NCBI GenBank assembly: GCA_000719025.1
Contig: JODP01000001.1
Span: forward strand, 806,001-870,000
Source of the DNA: Kineosporia aurantiaca JCM 3230
GTDB lineage: Bacteria; Actinomycetota; Actinomycetes; Actinomycetales; Kineosporiaceae
Length of the DNA: 64,000 nt
Reading direction: 5' to 3'
This document shows, one piece after another, positions 33,235 to 41,233 of this stretch. The position numbers were made by a program, and so were the translations under genes. Each line of letters begins with the position of its first letter. The first letter of the stretch is position 1. The notes under the pieces were generated by a model. That model ran no database searches, was not told the origin of the DNA, and worked only from the letters and a program-made list of their open reading frames with translations.

Positions 33235-34478
33235 GTCGGCTACGTGAGACGCCGTCAGATGGGGCTGGGGCAGTTCAGGTGGCGCCAGATGGGCACGGGT
33301 CAGGCCAGGTAGCCCCCGTCGGACCTCGGCCAAGCCGGGCAACGTCAGATGGGCCTCGGTCAGGCCAGGCAACGCCAGACGCGCCCCGGCCAGGCCAGGC
33401 AACTTCGGTCAGGTCCGGGCAGGGGCCGGTATCGGGGCAGGCATTATCGACTTGGGCGGGGCCAGTACAGCCACCGATCAGGGCCCGTGCGGAACAGGCA
33501 CTGGTGGCACAAGCATCACTGGGTGGGGCCCGGCCGGGTGAGGCAACACCGTTGAGGTCTCGGCTCGGCGCGGGAGCAGAAGAGGCACCATCGGCCTGGT
33601 CCAGGCCGGAACAGACACCACGGGAACAGACATCGTCAGGACGGGCATCGCTGGGAAAGACACCACGCAGTCCGGTCGAGCCGGGTAAGGCACCACCGTC
33701 CAAGTTTCGGCTCGATCCAGGGACAGGACAGGCACCATTGACCCGGGCGAGGCCGGAGCGGAGAGCACCGCGAAGACATCAGCCAAACGAGGAACCGTTG
33801 CTCACGTCTCAGCCGGAACAGCTGACACTGCCCGCACCCACGCTGGAGCAAGCAACACCGTTCACACTCCAGCCGAATCAGACAGCTCCGCTCACACCCC
33901 AATCGGCACGGGCAAGGCCGCTTACACAACTGCCGGAACAGACACCACCGCTCAGGCCCCGGTTGGAACCGGCGGCATCGTCCACGCAGCAGCCGGCACG
34001 GGCAACGCTGCCCACGCCCCAGCCGGAGCAGCCAGCGTCACCCAGATCCCGGCTCGGGCACAGAGCACCGCTCGGGCCCAGCCCGGACCAAGCGCGGGGT
34101 CGGGGGCGGCCAGACCAGCGGGATCGGGGGTCCGGCACCATCCTCTTCCTTGCGCTCGTCGGGGTGGCCGCCACGCTGATGACGGTGACGCTCGGCCTCG
34201 GACTGGCCGTCAGCACCCGGCACCGGGCTGCGGCGGCCGCCGACCTGGCGGCGCTGGCCGCCATCGACTCGGCGGAGGGCTGTCCGGCCGCGGCCCGGGT
34301 GGCCGGAGCGAACCGGGCCCGGCTGAGCCAATGTGAATTTCTGGCTGACGGCACGGTGGTGGTTTCCGTGGTGATTGATGAGCCCAGACTGCCCCGACCG
34401 GTCCTCGGATCGGCTCGGGCAGGCCCTGGACCTGCGCAAATAGCGGCTACGCCAGCGGCCGGGCCGCCGACGACGTGA
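33231..34478 (+). CDS. TadE-like/Rv3654c-type membrane protein with long repetitive N-terminal extension
   Basis: The C-terminal ~125 residues match the small TadE-like family usually found at this spot (RDRGSGTILFLALVGVAATL membrane segment, then STRHRAAAAADLAALAAID). Relatives are about 110-140 residues. Here there are about 290 extra N-terminal residues rich in Pro, Gln, Thr, Ala and Arg, in degenerate repeats such as GQATPDAPRPGQAT and EQTPPLRPRLEP. GAGGAGG and an ATGA overlap support the start at 33231, and no ATG/GTG lies close to the conserved part. Codon third positions in the extension are much less GC-rich than in neighbours. Confidence 0.78.
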   Translation: MSRLRETPSDGAGAVQVAPDGHGSGQVAPVGPRPSRATSDGPRSGQATPDAPRPGQATSVRSGQGPVSGQALSTWAGPVQPPIRARAEQALVAQASLGGARPGEATPLRSRLGAGAEEAPSAWSRPEQTPREQTSSGRASLGKTPRSPVEPGKAPPSKFRLDPGTGQAPLTRARPERRAPRRHQPNEEPLLTSQPEQLTLPAPTLEQATPFTLQPNQTAPLTPQSARARPLTQLPEQTPPLRPRLEPAASSTQQPARATLPTPQPEQPASPRSRLGHRAPLGPSPDQARGRGRPDQRDRGSGTILFLALVGVAATLMTVTLGLGLAVSTRHRAAAAADLAALAAIDSAEGCPAAARVAGANRARLSQCEFLADGTVVVSVVIDEPRLPRPVLGSARAGPGPAQIAATPAAGPPTT

Positions 34479-34490
34479 CCGATGGTGGCC

Positions 34491-34511
34491 GGCGGATGTA
34501 ATCTGTCCGCC
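34491..34511 (+). terminator. Small hairpin after the Tad operon
   Basis: GGCGGA (34491-34496) and TCCGCC (34506-34511) with a 9-nt loop, just after the last Tad gene. A weak terminator candidate that would separate it from bldG. Confidence 0.4.
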
Positions 34512-34653
34512 AAATTGGTGACACCCAGTGGGCGGTGTGGGCCATTGGAGTGACCGTCAGGTGATTGAATGCCGGAGGCACGCCCCCACGGTGAGGGCAA
34601 CGGAATCGGTCTGACGACCGCGAGATGGGCACAGGACTTCCCGGGGAGGCGAT

Positions 34654-35085
34654 GTGGAGCTCACAGTGGCGACACGGCGCGAAGGTGTCCAGACGGTCAT
34701 CAGCGTGGCCGGCCAGATTGACGTGTATACAGCCCCCACTCTGCGGGAGCGGCTCAACGAGCTGGTCGCGGACGGGGAGTACCACCTGGTCGTGGACATG
34801 GGCGGGGTGGACTTCCTGGACTCGACCGGGCTCGGGGTGCTGGTCGGGGGGCTCAAGCGGGCCCGGTCGCACGCGGGCTCGCTGCAGCTGGTCTGCGATC
34901 AGGAGAAGATCCTCAAGGTCTTCCGGATCACCGGGCTGACCAAGGTCTTCCCGATCCATGCCTCGCTCGACGGGGCGCTGGCCGAGCCGGCCGAGGCCGG
35001 CCCGAGAACCATCTCCCTGGACGCGACCCTGGAGAAGACGCTCGACGGCTCAGCGGACGGGGAGTCCTCCAGAGGCACGCCATAG
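34654..35085 (+). CDS. bldG: STAS-domain anti-anti-sigma factor, BldG orthologue
   Basis: 143 residues. The STAS core spans about residues 1-112, with the phosphorylation site in VDFLDSTGLGVLVGGLKRA. The Ser is residue 57, the same number as the phosphorylated Ser57 of Streptomyces BldG. A ~30-residue acidic C-terminal tail is extra. The GTG at 34654 follows GGGGAGG. The next gene encodes the anti-sigma partner, then the pyrophosphatase, as in SCO3549-SCO3548-SCO3547. It should control sigma-factor release through partner switching during development or stress. Confidence 0.93.
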   Translation: MELTVATRREGVQTVISVAGQIDVYTAPTLRERLNELVADGEYHLVVDMGGVDFLDSTGLGVLVGGLKRARSHAGSLQLVCDQEKILKVFRITGLTKVFPIHASLDGALAEPAEAGPRTISLDATLEKTLDGSADGESSRGTP

Positions 35086-35108
35086 CCGGGTCCGGGCCCG
35101 AACCGCCC

Positions 35109-35567
35109 GTGACCCCGGAACCGCTCCTGACCCCGGAACCGCCCGTGGCCGGGGTCCTGCTGCGGTTTCCACCGGCCGCCGAGTACGTCCGCACGGCCCG
35201 GCTGGTCGCCGTCGCGGTGGCCCGTCGGGCCGGCCTGAACGAGCACCTGGAAGAGGTGCGCCTGGCCGTCGGTGAAGCTTGTGCGCGCGCGGTTCGCCGG
35301 TGTGCGGCCACCAGCAGCGCCGAACCGGTGACGATGTACGTCGACGACTCCGGGCCCGGCCTGGTGATCGAGGTGACCGACGCGGCCAAGGCCGAACCCG
35401 GCTCGGAGCCCGTGGTGCTGTCCCTGCTCGAGGGACTTGCCGACTATGTGGACGTCCGCCCGCATCAAGGCGTTTCCGGCGCCCGGGTGCACCTGGAGTG
35501 GTGGCCGACCGCTCCGGGGGACAGCGACCCGCCCGCCGCATCGGCGCCGCGCGACTCCGCCCGCTGA
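35109..35567 (+). CDS. Anti-sigma factor / HATPase-like partner of BldG
   Basis: A 152-residue protein placed as SCO3548 is. It has an HATPase_c-like fold (EVRLAVGEACARAVRR and MYVDDSGPGLVIEVTDAA), but the N-box Asn that binds Mg-ATP in RsbW-type kinases is replaced within GEACARAV. It may bind BldG without being an efficient kinase. The start is the GTG at 35109, 23 nt after bldG; the ribosome-binding site is weak. Confidence 0.82.
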   Translation: MTPEPLLTPEPPVAGVLLRFPPAAEYVRTARLVAVAVARRAGLNEHLEEVRLAVGEACARAVRRCAATSSAEPVTMYVDDSGPGLVIEVTDAAKAEPGSEPVVLSLLEGLADYVDVRPHQGVSGARVHLEWWPTAPGDSDPPAASAPRDSAR

Positions 35568-35822
35568 CAAACGTCCTCTGGTCTGCTCCGACCGGGCGGT
35601 CAGTCGCCCTTAAACCGGACGAAACCACCCAAAGTGAAAAGCGCCACGCGTCCAATGTTTGGTGGTCCGCATCACAGTACATAGACTCCGCTGCGTGGGA
35701 ACTTTCGCCGGCTGATCGGCGTACCCACGCATGCCAAGGCCCTGATCGCCCTGTCGCCTGCACTGGTTCGACCCTGACCCGCGACGGGTGAGGGGGTCGC
35801 CCGCGCACGTCGAGGAGGACGG

Positions 35823-38222
35823 ATGCATTCAGGCTTTTTGGCTGCCACCACTACGGCGGACGTAGACCTCGAAGGTCGAAATCTGACGCTGGTGGTCGTG
35901 GTCTTCGTGATCGCGGTCGTGGCTCTGGGGGTGGCAGCGGCTTTCCGCCGGCTTGTCCTCGCAGCCCCCGACGGCACCCGGAGCATGGTCGAGATCGGCA
36001 CCGCGGTCCAGGAAGGCGCGGCGGCCTACCTCCGCCGCCAGTTCCGGACCCTGGCCGCCTTCGTCGTCCTTGTCCTCATCGTTCTCTTCCTCCTGCCCGG
36101 GGATGCGGAGGTGCGGATCGGGCGGGGCATCTTCTTCATCGTCGGGGCCTTGTTCTCCGCCGCCATCGGCTACCTCGGCATGTCCCTCGCGGTCCGGGCC
36201 AACGTCCGGGTCGCCGAGGCCGCTCGTAAGGGCGACCGCGACGGGGGTATGCAACTGGCCTTCCGTACCGGCGGTTTCGTCGGAATGTGCACGGTCGGTC
36301 TCGGCCTGCTCGGTGCCTCGTCCGTGGTCCTGCTCTACGAGGGCGACGCACCGTCGGTCCTCGAGGGCTTCGGGTTCGGCGCCGCTCTGCTCGCGATGTT
36401 CATGCGCGTCGGGGGCGGCATCTTCACCAAGGCCGCCGACGTCGGAGCCGACCTGGTCGGCAAGGTCGAGCAGGGCATCCCGGAGGACGACCCGCGCAAC
36501 GCCGCGACGATCGCCGACAATGTGGGCGACAACGTCGGGGACTGCGCCGGTATGGCCGCCGACCTGTTCGAGTCCTACGCCGTGACCCTGGTGGCGGCGC
36601 TCATCCTGGGTAAGGCCGCGTTCGGCATCGAGGGACTGGTCTTTCCCCTGATCGTGCCCGCCCTGGGTGCCCTCACTGCCGTCCTCGGCGTGGTGGTCAC
36701 CCGTACCCGCCCGGGTGAGAGCGGCCTGACCGCGATCAACCGGGGTTTCGGCATCTCCGCGGTGGTCTCCGCGGTGCTCTGCGCGATCGCCTCGTTCACC
36801 TATCTGCCGTCGTCGTTCGCCGATTTCACCGGCGGCGACTCGGTGGTCGCCGGGCTGGACGGGGACCCGCGACTGATCGCCTTCTCGGCGGTGATGATCG
36901 GCATCGTCCTGGCCGGCGTGATCCTCTGGCTCACCGGTTACTACACGGGCACCGACAAGCGCCCGACGATGGACGTCGCCGACACCACCACGACCGGCGC
37001 CGCCACCGTGGTGCTCTCCGGCATCGGGCTCGGCCTGGAGTCGGCGGTCTACACCACCGGCATCATCGCCGCCGCCGTGTTCGGAGCCTTCACCCTGGGC
37101 GGCGTCTCGGTCTGGCTTTCGCTGTTCCTGATCGCCCTGGCCGGCTGTGGCCTGCTGACCACGGTCGGGGTGATCGTGGCGATGGACACCTTCGGCCCGG
37201 TCAGTGACAACGCCCAGGGCATCGCCGAGATGTCCGGGGACGTCGACGGCGAGGGGGCGCAGATCCTCACCGAACTGGACGCGGTGGGCAACACCACCAA
37301 GGCCATCACCAAGGGCATCGCGATCGCCACGGCCGTGCTCGCGGCGACCGCACTGTTCGGCTCGTACACCGACGCCTGGCAGAAGGCCCTGGCCGACTCC
37401 GGCGCGGCACTGGGCGATCTGCCCCGGAGCTTCGGGGTCGAGATCGTCCAGCCCAACACGCTGGTCGGCCTGATGCTCGGGGCCGCGGTGGTGTTCCTGT
37501 TCTCCGGCCTGGCGATCAACGCGGTCACCCGGGCGGCCGGGGCCATCGTGGTCGAGGTGCGGCGTCAGTTCCGCGAGCACCCGGGGATCATGACCTACGA
37601 CGAGAAGCCGGAATACGGGCGGGTGGTCGACATCTGCACCCGGGACTCGTTGCGGGAGCTGGCCACCCCCGGTCTGCTGGCGGCGCTCGCCCCGGTAGCG
37701 GTCGGCTTCGGTCTGGGCATCGGCCCGCTCGCCGGTTACCTGGCCGGGGCGATCGGAGCCGGGGCTCTGATGGCGGTGTTCCTGGCCAACTCCGGTGGTG
37801 CCTGGGACAACGCGAAGAAGATCGTCGAGGACGGTCATCACGGCGGCAAGGGCTCTCCGGCCCACGCCGCGGCGGTGATCGGTGACACGGTCGGTGACCC
37901 GTTCAAGGACACCGCCGGGCCCTCGATCAACCCGCTGATCAAGGTGATGAACCTGGTGGCGGTGCTGATCGCGCCGGCCGTCGTGCAGCTCAGCGTCGGC
38001 GACGACGCCTCCAAGCCGCTGCGCTACGCGATCGCCCTGGTGGCGGTCGTGATCATCGTGGCGGCGCTGGTGGTGACCAAGCGGCGCTCCGTCGACTACG
38101 GCGAGACGCCGACCGGTCCTCAGACCCCGGCCGAACCGCCCATCGCCGAAGTGACGGAGCCGCCGGTACGCAAGACGGTGGACGTGGACGAGAACGCACC
38201 CTCGGCCCACACCACCCCGTAA
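35823..38222 (+). CDS. hppA: Membrane proton-translocating pyrophosphatase
   Basis: A 799-residue integral membrane enzyme with about 16 helices that couples PPi hydrolysis to H+ pumping. Conserved loops are visible: GGGIFTKAADVGADLVGKVE, DNVGDNVGDCAGMAADLFES, and GDTVGDPFKDTAGPSINPLI. The segment GNTTKAITKG carries Lys where K+-dependent enzymes have Ala, which marks the K+-independent H+-pumping class. AGGAGGA precedes the ATG. A 255-bp gap upstream separates it from the anti-sigma gene, so it probably has its own promoter; none is convincing by eye. Confidence 0.97.
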   Translation: MHSGFLAATTTADVDLEGRNLTLVVVVFVIAVVALGVAAAFRRLVLAAPDGTRSMVEIGTAVQEGAAAYLRRQFRTLAAFVVLVLIVLFLLPGDAEVRIGRGIFFIVGALFSAAIGYLGMSLAVRANVRVAEAARKGDRDGGMQLAFRTGGFVGMCTVGLGLLGASSVVLLYEGDAPSVLEGFGFGAALLAMFMRVGGGIFTKAADVGADLVGKVEQGIPEDDPRNAATIADNVGDNVGDCAGMAADLFESYAVTLVAALILGKAAFGIEGLVFPLIVPALGALTAVLGVVVTRTRPGESGLTAINRGFGISAVVSAVLCAIASFTYLPSSFADFTGGDSVVAGLDGDPRLIAFSAVMIGIVLAGVILWLTGYYTGTDKRPTMDVADTTTTGAATVVLSGIGLGLESAVYTTGIIAAAVFGAFTLGGVSVWLSLFLIALAGCGLLTTVGVIVAMDTFGPVSDNAQGIAEMSGDVDGEGAQILTELDAVGNTTKAITKGIAIATAVLAATALFGSYTDAWQKALADSGAALGDLPRSFGVEIVQPNTLVGLMLGAAVVFLFSGLAINAVTRAAGAIVVEVRRQFREHPGIMTYDEKPEYGRVVDICTRDSLRELATPGLLAALAPVAVGFGLGIGPLAGYLAGAIGAGALMAVFLANSGGAWDNAKKIVEDGHHGGKGSPAHAAAVIGDTVGDPFKDTAGPSINPLIKVMNLVAVLIAPAVVQLSVGDDASKPLRYAIALVAVVIIVAALVVTKRRSVDYGETPTGPQTPAEPPIAEVTEPPVRKTVDVDENAPSAHTTP

Positions 38223-38237
38223 TAACTCTCCGAAGGA

Positions 38238-38274
38238 ACCGGCCGTACAGGTGGCCCACCTGTACGGCCGGTTT
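38238..38274 (+). terminator. Strong hairpin after hppA
   Basis: An almost perfect 37-nt palindrome: AACCGGCCGTACAGGTGG (38238-38255) and its complement 38257-38274, followed by TCGTCGTTT. It begins 16 nt after the hppA stop. Confidence 0.85.
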
Positions 38275-38299
38275 CGTCGTTTGGGGTAGAAACACAGGC

Positions 38300-39823
38300 A
38301 TGACGAGCGAACTGGTCTCGAAGCTGCGCGCCGACCTCACCGGGTTCACCGTGGATGCGGTGAACGACCTGCTGGGGCCGATGGCCCAGGCCGCCCTCGG
38401 GCGTGAGCAGTCGCTGCCCGCCCGGCTCGTCGTCCGGGAGCACCTGAACGAACCCTTGGGCGCCCTGATCGCGGTGTTCCTGCTCGGTCTCGAGGTTCCG
38501 GCCGAGCAGCTGGCCCCGGCCGTGCCCACCGTGGGTCTGGCCGGCCTGGCCGAACTCGGTCTGCTCACCCAGGCCGGCCACGACTCCGGCGACCCGGTCC
38601 GCGCCCGGGTCGACCTGCGTCCCTACGCAACCGTGGACGCTCTCGGCCCGGCCGACTGGTGGCTGACCTCGGACCTTTCCGAGGTCGCGACCGGTCGGCC
38701 CCTGGCTGAGGACCACGTGCTCGGCGTCGGTGGGGCCTCGCTGACCCTGGCCCGCTGCACAATCCGGCGCCCCACCGGGCGGGTGCTCGATCTCGGCACC
38801 GGCTGCGGCATCCAGGCGCTCCACGCCGCCCGGCATGCGCAGCACGTGGTGGCGACCGACATCTCGGCCCGGGCCCTCACGCTCGCCGAACTCAACTGGC
38901 AGCTGAATGCGTCCACCATTGCGGGAACGACGATTGAGGGACGTCGGGGCAGTCTGCTCGATCCGGTGGCCGGCGAGTTCTTCGACCTGGTGGTGAGCAA
39001 CCCGCCGTTCGTCATCACCCCGCGCAACGCCCCCTCCGCCGCGTTCGAGTACCGGGACGGCGGGATGGTCGGGGACGATCTGGTGCGGCAGCTGGTCGAG
39101 TCGATCGGCTCGGTGCTCGCGCCGGGGGGGATCGCCCAGTTCCTCGGTAACTGGGAAGGCCGGAAGGGCGAGGGCTGGACCGACCGGATCTCGTCCTGGC
39201 TGGACGCGTCCGGACTGGACGGCTGGGTGGTACAGCGCGAATGGCAGGATCCGGCCGAGTACGCGGAGATCTGGATCCGCGACTCCGGGCAGCATCTCGG
39301 TAAGGACGCCGACGACCTGTACGCGGCCTGGCTCGCCGACTTCGCCTCCCGCGGGGTAGAGGGCGTGGGATTCGGCCTGATCACCCTGCGGCGGCCGGTG
39401 TCGGAAAAGGCCGCCCCGCTGAGGGTGGTGGAAGAACGCCGAACCGGACCGGGTCTGCCCTGGGGCGACGAGGTGATCGCCACCCTGGAACGACAGGACT
39501 GGCTGGCCGCCAACGACGATGAGGCCCTGCTCGCGGCCACGCTACAGGTGGCCGCCGACGTCACCGAAGAACGACATCATCTGCCGGGAGCCGAGGACCC
39601 GAGCGTCATCCTGCTCCGACAGGGAGGTGGCGCCGGCCGCGTCGTGCAGGCGAACACCGCCCTGGCGGGCTTTGTCGGAGCAAGCTCCGGAGACATCCCG
39701 GTGGGTCGCCTGATCGCCGCTCTCGCATCGCTGCTGGAGGTCGACGGTCAGGCGCTGAGGGCCGAGTTGCTCAGCGACGTCCGCAATCTCGTGCGGGACG
39801 GGCTGCTCGAACCCCGGAACTGA
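38300..39823 (+). CDS. Class I SAM-dependent methyltransferase
   Basis: 507 residues. An N-terminal ~120-residue helical domain (DUF7059-like) precedes a Rossmann methyltransferase with motif I VLDLGTGCGIQALHAARHA and the catalytic-type motif FFDLVVSNPPFVITP. NPPF is typical of enzymes that methylate a planar amide or base nitrogen. A C-terminal ~120-residue region is of unknown fold. It occupies the place of SCO3545 between hppA and topA. The target (protein or RNA) is unknown. Confidence 0.88.
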   Translation: MTSELVSKLRADLTGFTVDAVNDLLGPMAQAALGREQSLPARLVVREHLNEPLGALIAVFLLGLEVPAEQLAPAVPTVGLAGLAELGLLTQAGHDSGDPVRARVDLRPYATVDALGPADWWLTSDLSEVATGRPLAEDHVLGVGGASLTLARCTIRRPTGRVLDLGTGCGIQALHAARHAQHVVATDISARALTLAELNWQLNASTIAGTTIEGRRGSLLDPVAGEFFDLVVSNPPFVITPRNAPSAAFEYRDGGMVGDDLVRQLVESIGSVLAPGGIAQFLGNWEGRKGEGWTDRISSWLDASGLDGWVVQREWQDPAEYAEIWIRDSGQHLGKDADDLYAAWLADFASRGVEGVGFGLITLRRPVSEKAAPLRVVEERRTGPGLPWGDEVIATLERQDWLAANDDEALLAATLQVAADVTEERHHLPGAEDPSVILLRQGGGAGRVVQANTALAGFVGASSGDIPVGRLIAALASLLEVDGQALRAELLSDVRNLVRDGLLEPRN

Positions 39824-39824
39824 G

Positions 39825-39850
39825 CCCCAGGGCGGGCCGGCGCCCTGGGG
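39825..39850. terminator. Bidirectional terminator between convergent genes
   Basis: CCCCAGGGCG (39825-39834), 6-nt loop, CGCCCTGGGG (39841-39850). It lies just after the methyltransferase stop and just after the minus-strand GTPase stop. A second small hairpin (39852-39869) overlaps the GTPase stop. Confidence 0.7.
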
Positions 39851-39860
39851 TCGGGCCTGA

Positions 39861-40436
39861 CTAGGCCCGGCTCCAGGTCGCCAGGGCGTGCTCGACCACC
39901 GAGATCAGGGTCTGCTTGGCCGACTCCCGTTCCCGGGCGTCGCAGACCAGGACCGGAACATCCTGGCTGAGCTGCAGAGCCTCCCGCACGTCCTCCGGGC
40001 GGTGCCGCAGCAGCCCGTCGAACGCGTTGATCGCGACCACGAAGGGAAGGTTGCGGGCCTCGAAGAAGTCGATCGGGCCGAAACAGTCCTCCAGGCGCCG
40101 GGTGTCCACCAGGACCACCGCGCCGATCGCACCACGGACCAGGTCGTCCCACATGAACCAGAACCGGTTCTGTCCGGGCGAGCCGAACAGGTAGAGCACC
40201 AGTTCCTGGTCGATGCTGATTCGACCGAAGTCCATCGCGACCGTGGTGGTGGTCTTGTTCGGCGTGGCCGAGAGATCGTCCACGCCGACGCTGGCCGAGG
40301 TCATGACGGCCTCGGTCCGCAACGGCATGATCTCGGAAACCGCACCCACGAACGTGGTCTTGCCCGCACCGAATCCACCCGAGATGACGATTTTCGTCGA
40401 TCGGGTGGCCCTGGTCTCAGAGCCGCTGAAGGCCAC
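39861..40436 (-). CDS. Small Ras-like GTP-binding protein (CvnD type)
   Basis: 191 residues. Walker A is ISGGFGAGKTTFVGAVSE (about residues 18-35), followed by a switch-like region TTTVAMDFGRI and FGSPGQNRFWFMW in place of the DxxG switch. Lys/Asp specificity residues are not canonical. It is the last gene of the conservon-like operon (kinase, LC7, DUF742, GTPase) and overlaps DUF742 by 20 nt. Partner LC7 proteins act as GTPase-activating proteins in related systems. Confidence 0.93.
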   Translation of the reverse strand: MAFSGSETRATRSTKIVISGGFGAGKTTFVGAVSEIMPLRTEAVMTSASVGVDDLSATPNKTTTTVAMDFGRISIDQELVLYLFGSPGQNRFWFMWDDLVRGAIGAVVLVDTRRLEDCFGPIDFFEARNLPFVVAINAFDGLLRHRPEDVREALQLSQDVPVLVCDARERESAKQTLISVVEHALATWSRA

Positions 40437-40797
40437 TGAGCACCCTCCTCAAGAAAGCTGGATCACGTTCGTCACCAGAAGCGTTCGCCGTGCTCAGCAC
40501 CTCGACCAGACCCAGCTCGACCATGTCCGCGATGATTACGCGGGCCACGCCGAGCGGGGTGTGCAGTCGGGCGGCGATCTCGGCGACGGAGATCGTTCCC
40601 TCACACAACTCGATCACCGTGCTGTGTTCCGGCGAGAGCAAGTCGTTCATTCCCGGGTCCTGGCCGGCGACCGTGGTCACCACCAGAGCCTCGAGGTCGA
40701 GGTCGTGCACTGGGCGAGTCCGCCCACCGGTACGGGCGTAAGGACGCACCATCGACGGTGGCGGGTCCCCGCCCTCATGAGCTGAGTAGTCGGTCAT
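40417..40797 (-). CDS. DUF742 protein (CvnC type)
   Basis: A 126-residue winged-helix-like DUF742 protein (RPYARTGGRTRP, then TVIELCEGTISVAEIAARLH, and ARVIIADMVELGLVEV). The ATG at 40797 is chosen; a 12-residue upstream extension is possible. It is the third gene of the conservon. The molecular function is not established beyond membership of the membrane-associated signalling complex. Confidence 0.9.
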   Translation of the reverse strand: MTDYSAHEGGDPPPSMVRPYARTGGRTRPVHDLDLEALVVTTVAGQDPGMNDLLSPEHSTVIELCEGTISVAEIAARLHTPLGVARVIIADMVELGLVEVLSTANASGDERDPAFLRRVLSGLQRL

Positions 40798-40810
40798 CTC
40801 GGCAATCTGC

Positions 40811-41233
40811 TCACATCGATGGCAGCGAGCCACCGTGGCCGTTGTGCCGCAGCTCCGGAGACAGGTGCTGGCCGACGCGGTCGACCAGCAGGGTCATCTC
40901 GTAGCCGACCAGTCCGATGTCGGACGTCGGTGCGGCCAGAACCGCCAGCCAGGAGCCGTCCGAGATGGCCATGAGAAGCAGGAAACCGCCCTGCATCTCG
41001 ACGACCGTCTGGACGACCGCGCCCGCGGCGAAACACATCGCCGCGCCGTTGGTCAGACTTCCGAGGCCGGACGCGACCGCGGACAACTGGTCGGCCCGGT
41101 CCCGTGGGAGCCCTGCGGAGCTGGCCACCAGAAGTCCGTCGGCCGAGACCACGGCTGCGTGGGCCACGCCTGGTACCCGCTGTGCGAACCCGTCGACCAG
41201 CCAGGTGACGTCGGTGCCGGTGCCCGTGCTCAC
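40811..41233 (-). CDS. Roadblock/LC7-domain protein (CvnB type)
   Basis: 140 residues with the LC7 fold (VPGVAHAAVVSADGLLVASS, then AVVQTVVEMQGGFLLLMAIS). It is a MglB-like regulator predicted to dimerise and stimulate the GTPase encoded two genes downstream. The GTG start overlaps the kinase stop by 4 nt. Confidence 0.94.
   Translation of the reverse strand: MSTGTGTDVTWLVDGFAQRVPGVAHAAVVSADGLLVASSAGLPRDRADQLSAVASGLGSLTNGAAMCFAAGAVVQTVVEMQGGFLLLMAISDGSWLAVLAAPTSDIGLVGYEMTLLVDRVGQHLSPELRHNGHGGSLPSM

Noticed and set aside
35829..38210. 793-residue open frame on the minus strand opposite the pyrophosphatase
   Set aside because: It mirrors hppA codon positions, is rich in Arg/Gly/His/Asp with no domain, and arises from the GC bias of the real gene on the plus strand.
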